This document shows positions 17,226 to 25,440 of a stretch of 64,000 nucleotides of DNA, piece after piece. A model generated the notes under the pieces. It was not told the origin of the DNA and searched no databases. It saw only the letters and a list, made by a program, of their open reading frames with translations. Within the stretch, counting starts at the first letter, position 1. Each line of letters starts with the position of its first letter. Origin of the DNA: Flavobacterium praedii (GTDB lineage Bacteria; Bacteroidota; Bacteroidia; Flavobacteriales; Flavobacteriaceae); contig NZ_CP113948.1 of assembly GCF_026810365.1 (NCBI RefSeq), positions 262,001 through 326,000 on the forward strand. Direction: 5' to 3'. Made by a program: the position numbers and the translations under genes.

Positions 17226-17882
17226 TTAAAAAGTGGTTGCAGATAATAACAATAATAGGGAGAGATTGCCTTTCCATTCTCTTCGAAGTTGAAGTAATGC
17301 CCGATGTAATAAGTTATTCGCTGATTGATAATTGATCTGTAGTAATTCGGCAATTTGTTCCACGGTAAGTCCTTGATGGTATCGAAGATAGAGTGCTTCT
17401 TTTTGCCTGGCGGGTAAGTTGTTCAAAAATGAATTTAGATGTGCCACTTTTAGTGCTGACTCTTCATCTGAGATAAGTTGATGTTCTATTGAAAAATCAA
17501 ATAAAAATTCAATAGAATCCGTAGTCGATGTCTTCATAAAAATATAATCACGTTTCTGTAAGCGTGCAATTCTCTTGCGAACACTAGATAACAAATAAGC
17601 TTTTACCACAACCGAATTGCTTAATGATTGTCTGTAGATCCAAACATCTGCAAATACATCTTGTACGCAATCTTGTACTTTTTCTTTAAAAGGTGAAAAT
17701 GAATTTCCGTAGCGAATTAAAACCGAATAATATTTTTCAAAAAGTATTGAGAATGATTTTTCATCACCCGCTTTCAAACTGGACCAAAGTGTAGAATCTT
17801 CAGTATTTTTTATGTTTTGGATTTGACTTTTCAAAAGTAAGGGTATTTGTTGGTTTATTTGAATTGGATTAATGTTTTGCAA
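17226..17882 (-). CDS. ECF sigma-70 factor
   Basis: The 218-residue protein has sigma region 2 (about residues 40-110, FEKYYSVLIRYGNSFSP then DCVQDVFADVWIYRQSL) and region 4 (about 150-205, LPARQKEALYLRYHQGLTVE then helix-turn-helix). It is the ECF type paired with FecR anti-sigma factors in Bacteroidota and should direct transcription of the downstream susC operon. The order sigma, anti-sigma, susC, susD on one strand supports this. The N-terminal ~35 residues before region 2 are polar, and an internal start is possible. The C-terminus ends in a hydrophobic run (LSLLLLLSATTF), slightly unusual. Confidence 0.93.
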   Translation of the reverse strand: MQNINPIQINQQIPLLLKSQIQNIKNTEDSTLWSSLKAGDEKSFSILFEKYYSVLIRYGNSFSPFKEKVQDCVQDVFADVWIYRQSLSNSVVVKAYLLSSVRKRIARLQKRDYIFMKTSTTDSIEFLFDFSIEHQLISDEESALKVAHLNSFLNNLPARQKEALYLRYHQGLTVEQIAELLQINYQSANNLLHRALLQLRREWKGNLSLLLLLSATTF

Positions 17883-18027
17883 TAACGTATTTTTTTTTAA
17901 ATAAATGTGTTTAAATTGTTATTTTTTATCAATTTAATTGCTTGTTTGTGTTAAAAACATGACGAAACGTAGTGTTCTAAAAGAAAAGAGAAATTTTCTT
18001 ATAGAAAGAAAAATAATATAAATATTA

Positions 18028-18066
18028 TTTGGTAAATCAAAAAAACATTTAGACATTTGTCTAAAT
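18028..18066 (+). promoter_or_regulatory. promoter with ArsR-type palindromic operator
   Basis: TTTG at 18028-18031, a 20-nt spacer and GACATTTG at 18052-18059 form a plausible promoter. A perfect palindrome ATTTAGACA-TT-TGTCTAAAT (18047-18066) lies across the -7 box, as expected for an autorepressor operator. Confidence 0.6.
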
Positions 18067-18084
18067 ATATAAATACTTTAAATT

Positions 18085-18339
18085 ATGAACGACATATTTA
18101 AAGCATTGAATGATGCCACACGAAGAGAAATATTAGAGCTTTTGAAAACAAAAGATATGTCTGCTGGTGAAATAGCCGATCAGTTCAATATGTCAAAGCC
18201 AAGTATTTCCCATCATTTGGATATTTTGAAACGTGCTGATTTGATTACTGCCGAAAAATCGGGACAATTTATTTTCTATTCCATCAACACCACCATAATG
18301 GAAGATGTGTTGCAATGGATTTTAACTTTTAAAAAATAA
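18085..18339 (+). CDS. ArsR-family autorepressor (SdpR type)
   Basis: The 84-residue winged-helix protein begins MNDIFKALNDATRREILELLK, typical of SdpR-like ArsR regulators. Its recognition helix region is MSKPSISHHLDILKRADLI. No metal-binding Cys motif (such as CxC) is present, which fits the SdpR subgroup over metal sensors. It is followed after 4 bp by an SdpI-like membrane protein gene. In Bacillus subtilis SdpI binds toxin and sequesters SdpR at the membrane, relieving repression. The palindrome over the promoter just upstream is the likely operator for autoregulation. Confidence 0.9.
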   Translation: MNDIFKALNDATRREILELLKTKDMSAGEIADQFNMSKPSISHHLDILKRADLITAEKSGQFIFYSINTTIMEDVLQWILTFKK

Positions 18340-18343
18340 TACT

Positions 18344-18997
18344 ATGAATGTAACTTTAAGGAAAGAACTTCCTATCATCGCAATTGTGTTAATGCCTTTT
18401 GTTTATTTGGCTTTTATCTGGAATACCTTACCCGCAAAAGTACCAACACATTGGAATTACAAAGGCGAAGTTGATCATTGGGGAGACAAATTTTCACTTG
18501 TAGGATTACTGTTTATGTTGCCTGTTTTAATGTATGTCTTGTTACTTGTTGTCCCAAAAATTGATCCCAAAAAGAGAATCGCTCTTATGGGGGGAAAGTA
18601 TTACCAATTGAAGTTTATACTTGTTTTATTCATGTCCTTGTTGGCATTGTTCATACTGTATATCTCCAAACATCAGTCTTTTTCTAGCCCCAATATGATT
18701 TATGCAATTATCGGTATTCTGTTTACCGTTTTGGGAAATTATTTCAAGGTGATTCAGCCCAATTATTTCATCGGGATCCGCACCCCTTGGACATTAGAGA
18801 ATAAAGAAGTTTGGAAAATTACTCATGTTTTTGCGAGTAAACTTTGGGTTATTGGCGGGTTAACAATTGTATTAGGCGCTTTGTTGTTTCCAAGTGCAAC
18901 TTTTTCAATCGTTTTTATTGCACTGGTTTTTGTTTTGGCAATCGTCCCAATGGTGTATTCCTATATTAAGTTTAAGGAAATAGAGAAAAAAGGGTAA
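18344..18997 (+). CDS. SdpI-family membrane protein
   Basis: The 217-residue protein opens with a DUF1648 segment (LPAKVPTHWNYKGEVDHWG, residues about 28-46) after a first transmembrane helix. It continues with about five more helices and the SdpI signature NYFIGIRTPWTLENKEVWK (about 143-161). SdpI proteins confer immunity to the SdpC killing peptide in Bacillus. In other phyla they are found with SdpR-like repressors and without SdpC, and the function is unknown. It is 4 bp after the repressor gene, certainly co-transcribed. A repeat element follows. Confidence 0.9.
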   Translation: MNVTLRKELPIIAIVLMPFVYLAFIWNTLPAKVPTHWNYKGEVDHWGDKFSLVGLLFMLPVLMYVLLLVVPKIDPKKRIALMGGKYYQLKFILVLFMSLLALFILYISKHQSFSSPNMIYAIIGILFTVLGNYFKVIQPNYFIGIRTPWTLENKEVWKITHVFASKLWVIGGLTIVLGALLFPSATFSIVFIALVFVLAIVPMVYSYIKFKEIEKKG

Positions 18998-19054
18998 TAA
19001 ATAAAGTTCGATTATTAATTTGAAGCAGAAAGATTAGGTTTTTTTGCTAGCATC

Positions 19055-19130
19055 GTCCCGCTTTCCATTTCAATCTTATAAGCCGAACACCGGCTTATAA
19101 GGATTTCCATTTCAATCGGGGCTAAAGGGA
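19055..19130. repeat. dispersed hairpin element with conserved ends, copy 2
   Basis: This is a degenerate copy in reverse orientation relative to 4626-4711. The core TTCAATCTTATAAGCCGAA, then CGGCTTATAAGGATTTCCA, matches copy 1 with one mismatch in the loop, while the outer ends have diverged (TTCCATTTC repeated on both sides). Confidence 0.7.
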
Positions 19131-19233
19131 AAAATTTTACCTTTTTGCCATTATTCAAAAAAAGAAAAAGCAAAAACAATTGGGTTCCATTTTTTAACTA
19201 TTTAATATCAATTTTAAAATAAAGTCAACAAAA

Positions 19234-20610
19234 ATGAAGAAAACCGTATTTTTTATAATAACAATTCTAGCTTCTTTTACTATGTTCGGACAAGAAATTA
19301 CCGGACAATGGAATGGAGTTTTAAAAGTTCCCGGGGCACAGTTAAGAGTGGTTTTTAACATCACTAAAACCGAAAGCGGATATTCTTCAACAATGGATAG
19401 TCCCGATCAAGGTGCAAAAGGCATTCCAGTAACGACAACCAGTTTTGAAAATGCTATTTTGAAACTACAAATACCAACTGCTACAATTGGTTACGAAGGA
19501 ATATTGAATAGCGACAATATAATTGAGGGTAATTTTTCGCAAGGCGGCCAATCTTTTGCAATGAATATGTCAAGAGCTATTATAGAAAAAAAAGCAATAA
19601 TAAGACCTCAAGAACCACAAAAACCTTATCCATATTATACAGAGGAAGTGCTATTTGAAAACAAAATTGATAAAAATGTTTTGGCTGGGACTTTAAGTTT
19701 ACCTCAAAAGGAAGGTCATTTCCCTGCTGTAATTTTGATTACGGGAAGCGGTCCTCAAAACAGAGACGAAGAGTTGTTGGGACATAAACCCTTTCTAGTT
19801 TTGGCTGATTATCTAACCAAAAATGGAATTGCAGTATTGCGATTTGATGATAGAGGGGTTGCCCAATCAACAGGTGATTATAAAACAGCAACCACTCCCG
19901 ATTTTGCCAAAGATGTTCAAGCAGGAGTCGATTATTTACGAACCCGAAAAGAAATCGATAAAAACAGGATCGGATTAATGGGGCATAGCGAAGGGGGAGT
20001 AATTGCCCCCATAGTTGCAGGGAATTCAAAGGATATAAATTTTATTGTATTGTTGGCGGGAACCGGAATCCGCGGAGATCAATTGATGCTTTTGCAAAAA
20101 GAAAAGATAGAACGCCAAATGGGAGTTCCTGAGAATGAAATTCAAAATGGACAAGAAATTTTTAAGGGAGCTTATGAAATGATTTTGACTTCCCCAGAAA
20201 ATGATTCTAATCTTAAATCTAAAATAAATAGTTATTTCAAAGTGCAATTTGGAGACAAAATGAACGAGCAACAAATAAGTGGAGTAACGTCACAAATCAC
20301 AAGCCCTTGGATGGTCTCTTTTCTGAAATTGGATCCTTCATCGGCTTTAGAAAAAGTGAAATGTCCAGTTCTAGCACTCAACGGGGATAAAGATTTACAA
20401 GTTCCCGCTGATGTAAATATTCCTGCGATTAAAAACGCATTGGCCAAAGGCGGAAATAAAAAAGTAACTACCACAATAATTCCAAATTTGAATCATCTGT
20501 TTCAAGAATGCAAAACAGGGTTAATGGACGAATATGAAACTATCGAACAAACATTCTCTCCAATTGCATTAGAAGAAATTTCCAAATGGATTTTGGTTCA
20601 AGTAAAGTAA
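19234..20610 (+). CDS. secreted alpha/beta hydrolase (peptidase S9/esterase-like)
   Basis: The 458-residue protein has a signal peptide (to about MFGQ, residue 20) and an N-terminal beta domain of about 110 residues (ITGQWNGVLKVPGAQLRVVF). The alpha/beta hydrolase domain follows (from about 140). The nucleophile elbow is GHSEGG with Ser252, and the catalytic acid is probably the Asp in LALNGDKDLQVPAD. The His is in NLNHLFQ. The motif VLRFDDRGVAQS is typical of this group. Such proteins are annotated as alpha/beta hydrolases or acyl-CoA thioester hydrolase-like; the substrate is unknown. It is a single gene ended by the terminator at 20630-20655. Confidence 0.85.
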   Translation: MKKTVFFIITILASFTMFGQEITGQWNGVLKVPGAQLRVVFNITKTESGYSSTMDSPDQGAKGIPVTTTSFENAILKLQIPTATIGYEGILNSDNIIEGNFSQGGQSFAMNMSRAIIEKKAIIRPQEPQKPYPYYTEEVLFENKIDKNVLAGTLSLPQKEGHFPAVILITGSGPQNRDEELLGHKPFLVLADYLTKNGIAVLRFDDRGVAQSTGDYKTATTPDFAKDVQAGVDYLRTRKEIDKNRIGLMGHSEGGVIAPIVAGNSKDINFIVLLAGTGIRGDQLMLLQKEKIERQMGVPENEIQNGQEIFKGAYEMILTSPENDSNLKSKINSYFKVQFGDKMNEQQISGVTSQITSPWMVSFLKLDPSSALEKVKCPVLALNGDKDLQVPADVNIPAIKNALAKGGNKKVTTTIIPNLNHLFQECKTGLMDEYETIEQTFSPIALEEISKWILVQVK

Positions 20611-20629
20611 TAGAATTTATAGAATAAGC

Positions 20630-20655
20630 AAAAAGCCCATTTTATTGGGCTTTTT
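20630..20655. terminator. terminator after alpha/beta hydrolase gene
   Basis: AAAAAGCCCA pairs with TGGGCTTTTT around a 6-nt loop; A-run and T-run make it usable on both strands, including by the convergent RhuM gene. Confidence 0.8.
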
Positions 20656-20694
20656 TCATGTAGTTTTTTCACATCTTCAAACTAAAATGGCACT

Positions 20695-21690
20695 TTATTT
20701 GTTTTTTAATCGTTTTATATCGTCTTCTATTTCTTTAAGATTTTGTTCTTTTTCTATTGCTTTTTGAGTAGTTTTATATTTTTCATATTCAGTAGATGAT
20801 TTTTCTAATGCTTTATCATGGCTTATTTTTCCAGCATGAGTTAGAAGTTCTCTGCCGTTGAGTTGCAGGATGCTATCGAGTCGATCGATCCAGTCTTTCA
20901 TGTACATTGGCATTTGTTGCTGCGCCATAGTTTCGGCAAAAGCCAAATACTGCTCCACCAATAAACCCAAAAGTTTCATTTCGTCTTCGATGAGATAATT
21001 TTTGGCCACACTTACATCATTTTTACTAACTGATTTAGAGCCTTTTTTGTCAAAAGACTGCATTCCTACCAAAGGCAAAGTAGCATCTACCCGGCGGTAA
21101 ATCAGTTCGGCAGCTGTATTTTGAGAAATAGCCCAAAGCAATTTGTTTTGGATAATTTTGAAAAACTCAATAGTTTTTTCGTCTTTAGGATTGTAATCGA
21201 TACTTGTAGTGTATATGTCTTTAATTTTCTGATAAAAGAAACGTTCTGATAATCGTATTTCCCTGATTCGTTCCTGAAGCTCCGAGAAGTAGTTCATGGA
21301 GTTCCCTGATTTGAAACGATCGTCATTTAAAGTAAATCCTTTTACTATGTATTCTTTTAATCGTTGTGTTGCCCAAATTCGGAATTGAGTTCCTTGTATT
21401 GATTTTACTCTATAACCAACAGAAATTATTATATCTAGACTATAGAAATTGGTGTCATAATTTTTGCCGTCTGCGGCAGTTGTTCGGAATTTCCGAACAA
21501 CTGCATTTTCTATAAGTTCGCCTTCTTCAAAAACATTTTTAATATGTTCACTTATAGTTGCTTTTGATTTTTGAAATAAGTCGCAAAGCTGTGCCTGCGT
21601 TAACCAAACTGTTTCTTCCTCTAAGCGCACATCAATTTTGATGTTGCCTTCCTGGTTTTGATAAATTAATATTTCGCCTGTATTGTCCAT
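20695..21690 (-). CDS. RhuM family protein
   Basis: The 331-residue protein shows the RhuM pattern: EEETVWLTQAQLCDLFQKSKATISEHIKN (N-terminal helix-turn-helix-like), then VVRKFRTTAADGKNYDTNFY. YSLDIIISVGYRVKSIQGTQFRIWAT follows, and then a helical C-terminus. RhuM was named from a Salmonella pathogenicity island; relatives are very often found as accessory genes in restriction-modification and other defence loci. The molecular function is not established. Directly upstream (minus strand) lies a remnant of a gene tail (21714-21839) that closely resembles the remnant upstream of the DUF2971 gene. Confidence 0.88.
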   Translation of the reverse strand: MDNTGEILIYQNQEGNIKIDVRLEEETVWLTQAQLCDLFQKSKATISEHIKNVFEEGELIENAVVRKFRTTAADGKNYDTNFYSLDIIISVGYRVKSIQGTQFRIWATQRLKEYIVKGFTLNDDRFKSGNSMNYFSELQERIREIRLSERFFYQKIKDIYTTSIDYNPKDEKTIEFFKIIQNKLLWAISQNTAAELIYRRVDATLPLVGMQSFDKKGSKSVSKNDVSVAKNYLIEDEMKLLGLLVEQYLAFAETMAQQQMPMYMKDWIDRLDSILQLNGRELLTHAGKISHDKALEKSSTEYEKYKTTQKAIEKEQNLKEIEDDIKRLKNK

Positions 21691-21713
21691 TTAATAATCG
21701 TGTTTTTTAGTCA

Positions 21714-21839
21714 TTAAATCTCAATTTCATTAATTTCCTTCATAATTCTTTCCTTTTCTCTCAAAAACTCAATGATTTTTTGATAATACAAAATATCTTC
21801 GTAACTCAACTCGCGGTCTTTGAGTTGGAAGGTAGCTGT
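21714..21839 (-). pseudogene. C-terminal gene remnant A, upstream of RhuM gene
   Basis: An open stretch ending TFQLKDRELSYEDILYYQK, then IIEFLREKERIMKEINEIEI and stop. It has no credible start and is preceded in frame by a stop codon a little upstream. It resembles remnant B (22923-23010) over about 28 residues. The pattern, a helical tail with YQKII, is reminiscent of the C-termini of DNA methyltransferase subunits of restriction systems, but that is only a suggestion. Confidence 0.5.
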
Positions 21840-21875
21840 CAATATAAAAATTATAGAGAGCTTCTTTAACTATTA

Positions 21876-22916
21876 TTAACACATTTTAATAATTTCTTTT
21901 TCATTATTTATTTGAAAAATTTCAAATTCGTAATTATGAGTAGTTTTAATTTGATTCAATAAAGATGTTATGGCAACTTTATTTTTTACAGAGATATTAA
22001 AACCTAATATAATGTTTTTTATTTCAATTTGCGGGAACTCATCAAAAACTGCATCTTCTTCATTAGAAAGTGAATCTTCGAAATCCAAAAATGGACGCCT
22101 TTCTTTTAAAAATAATTTATAGAAATATTTAACTTCCTGATTAGAATTTATGTCTTGATAAATGGATCCAAGTTTATGTACTTTATGAGCTTGTTTTTCT
22201 ACTTTTAAAAACAACCTTACTTCTTGTTCGACTTTGTATCGTTCCGCTTTATGGAATGATTGAATCTCCATAAAGAACTCGCTAAAATTATTAGGCAAAA
22301 TATTTTGTTCGTCTTTTGCAAATTTTTCGACTCCTTTTTCTAAGTCTTTTAATGGTTTTAAAGATTCGTTCCCATATTGAACTTTCCCCAAAAGAAATTT
22401 ATTAGGGTCTTTTTTTGTGAATTCAAATTCAATAAAAACTCCTTTACCCTTATCTCCATAAACTTCCCACATAAAAGCATCTCGCTTAGTTTCTTCATTT
22501 GATTGGCAGGCCGAAAGACAGAATATGTTTTCTTTCAATTGTTCTAATTCTTCTTTTTTAATTTGAAAAATAGGATTGTTGATGAAATTTTCTGACGCAT
22601 ACATTAACTCATTTTTGTCAATTAAGTTGCCAAATTCTGACATTCTCAAAAAACCAGTTTCAAGAACAGCTTTTAAACTGAATAAAGAGGTGTAATGAAG
22701 AAATTTACTATCTCCTTTATATTCATATTTAGTGTCTTTAAAAAGGTTTACAGACGATAATTTACCTTTGAAACTTGTTGCTGGCTCTCCAAGAGCAGTT
22801 ACCATCATGCTAGATTCAAATTTAACATTTGGAAAGATGGGTTTAATAACTTCATTTTTGAATTTTTCAATTCTGTCAAAGTCCTGAAACATTACGGTAT
22901 TATCATTTTCTTCCAT
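21876..22916 (-). CDS. DUF2971 domain protein
   Basis: The 346-residue protein carries the DUF2971 pattern: FLHYTSLFSLKAVLETGFLRMS (about residues 72-93), NELMYASE, then IFCLSACQSNEETKRDAFMWEVYGDKGKGVFIEF (about 130-163). DUF2971 proteins are widespread, of unknown activity, and frequently located in mobile or defence-related regions. This one has an extended N-terminal segment and a long C-terminal part. It starts 6 bp after gene remnant B. Its isolated position between two similar gene tails suggests it is a cassette that replaced other genes. Confidence 0.8.
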   Translation of the reverse strand: MEENDNTVMFQDFDRIEKFKNEVIKPIFPNVKFESSMMVTALGEPATSFKGKLSSVNLFKDTKYEYKGDSKFLHYTSLFSLKAVLETGFLRMSEFGNLIDKNELMYASENFINNPIFQIKKEELEQLKENIFCLSACQSNEETKRDAFMWEVYGDKGKGVFIEFEFTKKDPNKFLLGKVQYGNESLKPLKDLEKGVEKFAKDEQNILPNNFSEFFMEIQSFHKAERYKVEQEVRLFLKVEKQAHKVHKLGSIYQDINSNQEVKYFYKLFLKERRPFLDFEDSLSNEEDAVFDEFPQIEIKNIILGFNISVKNKVAITSLLNQIKTTHNYEFEIFQINNEKEIIKMC

Positions 22917-22922
22917 ATTTGC

Positions 22923-23010
22923 TTAAATTTCAATTTTATCAATCTCCTTCATAATCCTACTCATCTCACTCAAAGCCACAATGATTTTTTGATAATGCAA
23001 AATGTCATTT
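22923..23010 (-). pseudogene. C-terminal gene remnant B, upstream of DUF2971 gene
   Basis: The frame ends RNDILHYQKIIVALSEMSR, then IMKEIDKIEI and stop, closely matching remnant A (EDILYYQKII, then RIMKEINEIEI). No upstream coding sequence remains. The stop codon is 6 bp from the start of the DUF2971 gene, the spacing of an operon whose first gene was lost. Confidence 0.5.
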
Positions 23011-23142
23011 CGGTCTGTTTTTTTAAAATATTATTGAAGGGTAATTCTCTTTTTTTAAGTTTTTAAAAGTAATAATAATATTTCAGAATAAAGAAAATAC
23101 AGGTATCTCTGATGCATTTCTTTTTCAAAAAATAAAATAGGT

Positions 23143-23150
23143 TACTTTTG
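23143..23150 (+). promoter_or_regulatory. -7 element for radical SAM gene
   Basis: TACTTTTG matches TAnnTTTG and would start transcription near 23157, about 13 nt before the TTG start codon. No clear -33 TTG was found. Confidence 0.4.
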
Positions 23151-23169
23151 CACAAAAACAATCTCACTC

Positions 23170-25416
23170 TTGAAACCAAAACTTTTCCTTATCACGCCCC
23201 CGTTTACCCAACTGAATACGCCTTATCCAGCAACGGCTTATATCAAAGGGTTTTTGAATACCAAAAATATTGAATCAGTTCAGGCGGATTTGGGGATTGA
23301 AGTGATTTTGAAATTGTTTTCGAAAGAAGGGTTACGCCCCCTAGCCCCCAAAGGAGGAATAGAACAATGCTCAGATAATGCAAAACGAATTTTTGCACTT
23401 TGGGATGAATATATCAAAACCATCGATTCGGTTATTGCATTTTTGCAGGGAAAAAATCCAACGTTGGCGCTTCAAATTTGTCAGGAAGATTTTCTGCCCG
23501 AAGCTTCACGGTTTGCTCAATTGGAAGAACTCGATTGGGCTTTTGGAACGATGGGAACGCAGGACAAAGCCAAGCATTTGGCTACTTTGTACCTTGAGGA
23601 TATCTCCGATTTTATCGTAGAATGTGTCGATGAAAACTTTGGTTTCAGTCGTTATGCGGAAAGGTTAGGAAGAAGCGCGAATTCTTTTGATGAATTGTAC
23701 GGAGCTTTGCAACAGGAACCTACATATATTGACCAAATTTTACTTTCGATTTTAAAAGACAGAATCGAAACGATTCAGCCGACACTATTTTTGATTTCGG
23801 TTCCGTTTCCTGGGAATTTATATTCGGCTTTTCGATCCGCCCAATGGGTGAAAAAGCATTATCCGAATATCAAGATTGCTATGGGTGGCGGTTTCCCTAA
23901 TACCGAATTGCGTTCACTTTCGGATGCACGGGTTTTTGAGTTTTTCGATTATATAACATTAGACGACGGGGAACTTCCAATAGAATTATTATGTAGTCAT
24001 GTTGCAAGTTCCCCTCCTTCGGAGGGGTTAGGGGAGGCTAAGCGAACTTTTCTTCTTGAAGACGGAAAAGTAGTTTACAAAAATAATTCCACTAAACCGG
24101 ATTACAAACAATCCCAAGTAGGAACGCCCGATTATTCAGATTTGCTTTTGGATAAATACATTTCGGTTATCGAAATCGTCAATCCGATGCACCGATTGTG
24201 GAGCGACGGACGTTGGAACAAACTCACGATGGCGCACGGCTGTTATTGGGGAAAATGTACGTTTTGCGATATTTCTTTAGATTATATAAAAGTGTATGAA
24301 CCTGTCGCCGCGAGTTTGTTGTGCGACCGAATGGAAGAAATGATTGCCCAAACAGGCGAAACCGGTTTTCATTATGTAGATGAAGCCGCGCCACCCGCTT
24401 TAATGCGCGCTTTGGCACTTGAAATCCTTCGTCGAAAATTGGCGGTAACGTGGTGGACAAACATCCGATTCGAAAAAAGTTTTACCCAAGATTTGTGTCT
24501 GTTGCTCAAAGCTTCGGGTTGTATTGCAGTTTCGGGTGGACTCGAAGTGGCTTCGGACAGATTGTTGAAACTGATTGACAAAGGCGTAACGGTAGAGCAA
24601 GTGGCCAAAGTTACTCGGAATTTTACCGAAGCAGGAGTAATGGTTCACGCTTATTTGATGTACGGTTACCCAACGCAAACGGTTCAGGAAACGGTGGACA
24701 GCCTAGAAATGGTGCGTCAGTTGTTTGAAGCGGGCGTTTTGCAATCAGGGTTTTGGCATCAGTTTGCCATGACGGCGCACAGTCCGGTGGGAATGTTTCC
24801 AGAGCAATTTGGAGCCGTAAAAGAAACAGAAGCTATTGGAACTTTTGCCAATAATGATATTAATTTTATCGATTCAACTGGAATCGATCACGATAAATTT
24901 AGTTTTGGACTCAAGAAATCGTTGTTCAATTTTATGCATGGAATCTGTTTTGATTACGAACTGCAAGATTGGTTTGATTTTAAAATCCCGAAGACGAAAA
25001 TTGGCGCCGATTTTATTTTTGATGCCTTGCAGGAAAGCCCCCTAACCCCCGAAGGGGGAACAAAAACGATGAGTGGCTTTAATATCAAACCGACTGCCAA
25101 AATTGTTTGGTTGGGAGGAAAACCTACAATTGAAACTTTTTCTAAATCCAAAAAAGGAAATTCTTGGGCTATGATGAGCTTGACTTTTCATGATAAAAAA
25201 GAAAGTTTCACTATTCAAACCAATAAATCGGAAGGGGAATGGCTAATAGAAATGCTTCAAAAGATTTCGGTTTCAAATATTCCCCCTTCGGGGGCTAGGG
25301 GGCTTTCTTTTCAGGATATAAAAGCCGATTTTGAACTGCAATTGGAAGATTTTGAGTTGTTTTGGTATTCAAAACCGGTGAATACTTTGCGAGAATTTGG
25401 GTTATTGGTGTTATAG
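23170..25416 (+). CDS. B12-binding-type radical SAM protein with four in-frame repeat insertions
   Basis: The 748-residue protein starts at a TTG (23170); the N-terminus KPKLFLITPPFTQLNTPYP is typical and no better ATG exists. The N-terminal half resembles a cobalamin-binding Rossmann domain (LISVPFPGNLYSAFRSAQW, then MGGGFPNTEL). The radical SAM core begins at HGCYWGKCTFCD with Cys358, Cys363 and Cys366 as likely [4Fe-4S] ligands, spaced Cx4Cx2C instead of the canonical Cx3Cx2C. Four palindromic GC-rich repeats are inserted in frame (protein about 56-63, 280-290, 622-631 and 704-713; for example RPLAPKGG and SPLTPEGG). The reaction and substrate are unknown. Confidence 0.85.
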   Translation: MKPKLFLITPPFTQLNTPYPATAYIKGFLNTKNIESVQADLGIEVILKLFSKEGLRPLAPKGGIEQCSDNAKRIFALWDEYIKTIDSVIAFLQGKNPTLALQICQEDFLPEASRFAQLEELDWAFGTMGTQDKAKHLATLYLEDISDFIVECVDENFGFSRYAERLGRSANSFDELYGALQQEPTYIDQILLSILKDRIETIQPTLFLISVPFPGNLYSAFRSAQWVKKHYPNIKIAMGGGFPNTELRSLSDARVFEFFDYITLDDGELPIELLCSHVASSPPSEGLGEAKRTFLLEDGKVVYKNNSTKPDYKQSQVGTPDYSDLLLDKYISVIEIVNPMHRLWSDGRWNKLTMAHGCYWGKCTFCDISLDYIKVYEPVAASLLCDRMEEMIAQTGETGFHYVDEAAPPALMRALALEILRRKLAVTWWTNIRFEKSFTQDLCLLLKASGCIAVSGGLEVASDRLLKLIDKGVTVEQVAKVTRNFTEAGVMVHAYLMYGYPTQTVQETVDSLEMVRQLFEAGVLQSGFWHQFAMTAHSPVGMFPEQFGAVKETEAIGTFANNDINFIDSTGIDHDKFSFGLKKSLFNFMHGICFDYELQDWFDFKIPKTKIGADFIFDALQESPLTPEGGTKTMSGFNIKPTAKIVWLGGKPTIETFSKSKKGNSWAMMSLTFHDKKESFTIQTNKSEGEWLIEMLQKISVSNIPPSGARGLSFQDIKADFELQLEDFELFWYSKPVNTLREFGLLVL
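23336..23358 (+). repeat. in-frame palindromic repeat, copy 1
   Basis: GCCCCCTAGCCCCC then AAAGGAGGA, inside the radical SAM gene, encoding RPLAPKGG. Related to copies at 24007, 25034 and 25280. Confidence 0.8.
24007..24039 (-). repeat. in-frame palindromic repeat, copy 2 (reverse orientation)
   Basis: Plus strand reads AGTTCCCCTCCTTCGG then AGGGGTTAGGGGAGGCT; the encoded segment is SSPPSEGLGEA. It is the reverse complement of the copy 1/3 type. Confidence 0.85.
25034..25061 (+). repeat. in-frame palindromic repeat, copy 3
   Basis: AAAGCCCCCTAACCCCC then GAAGGGGGAAC, encoding ESPLTPEGGT in the same frame as copy 1. Confidence 0.85.
25280..25308 (-). repeat. in-frame palindromic repeat, copy 4 (reverse orientation)
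   Basis: Plus strand TTCCCCCTTCGGGGGCT then AGGGGGCTTTCT, encoding IPPSGARGLS. Same orientation as copy 2. Confidence 0.85.
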
Positions 25417-25440
25417 CATAATGCTTTTTTTAAATTTTAG

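Noticed and set aside
20695..22916. Complete restriction-modification or defence system
   Set aside because: Only accessory-type genes (RhuM, DUF2971) and short gene tails are present; no methyltransferase, endonuclease or specificity subunit is intact.
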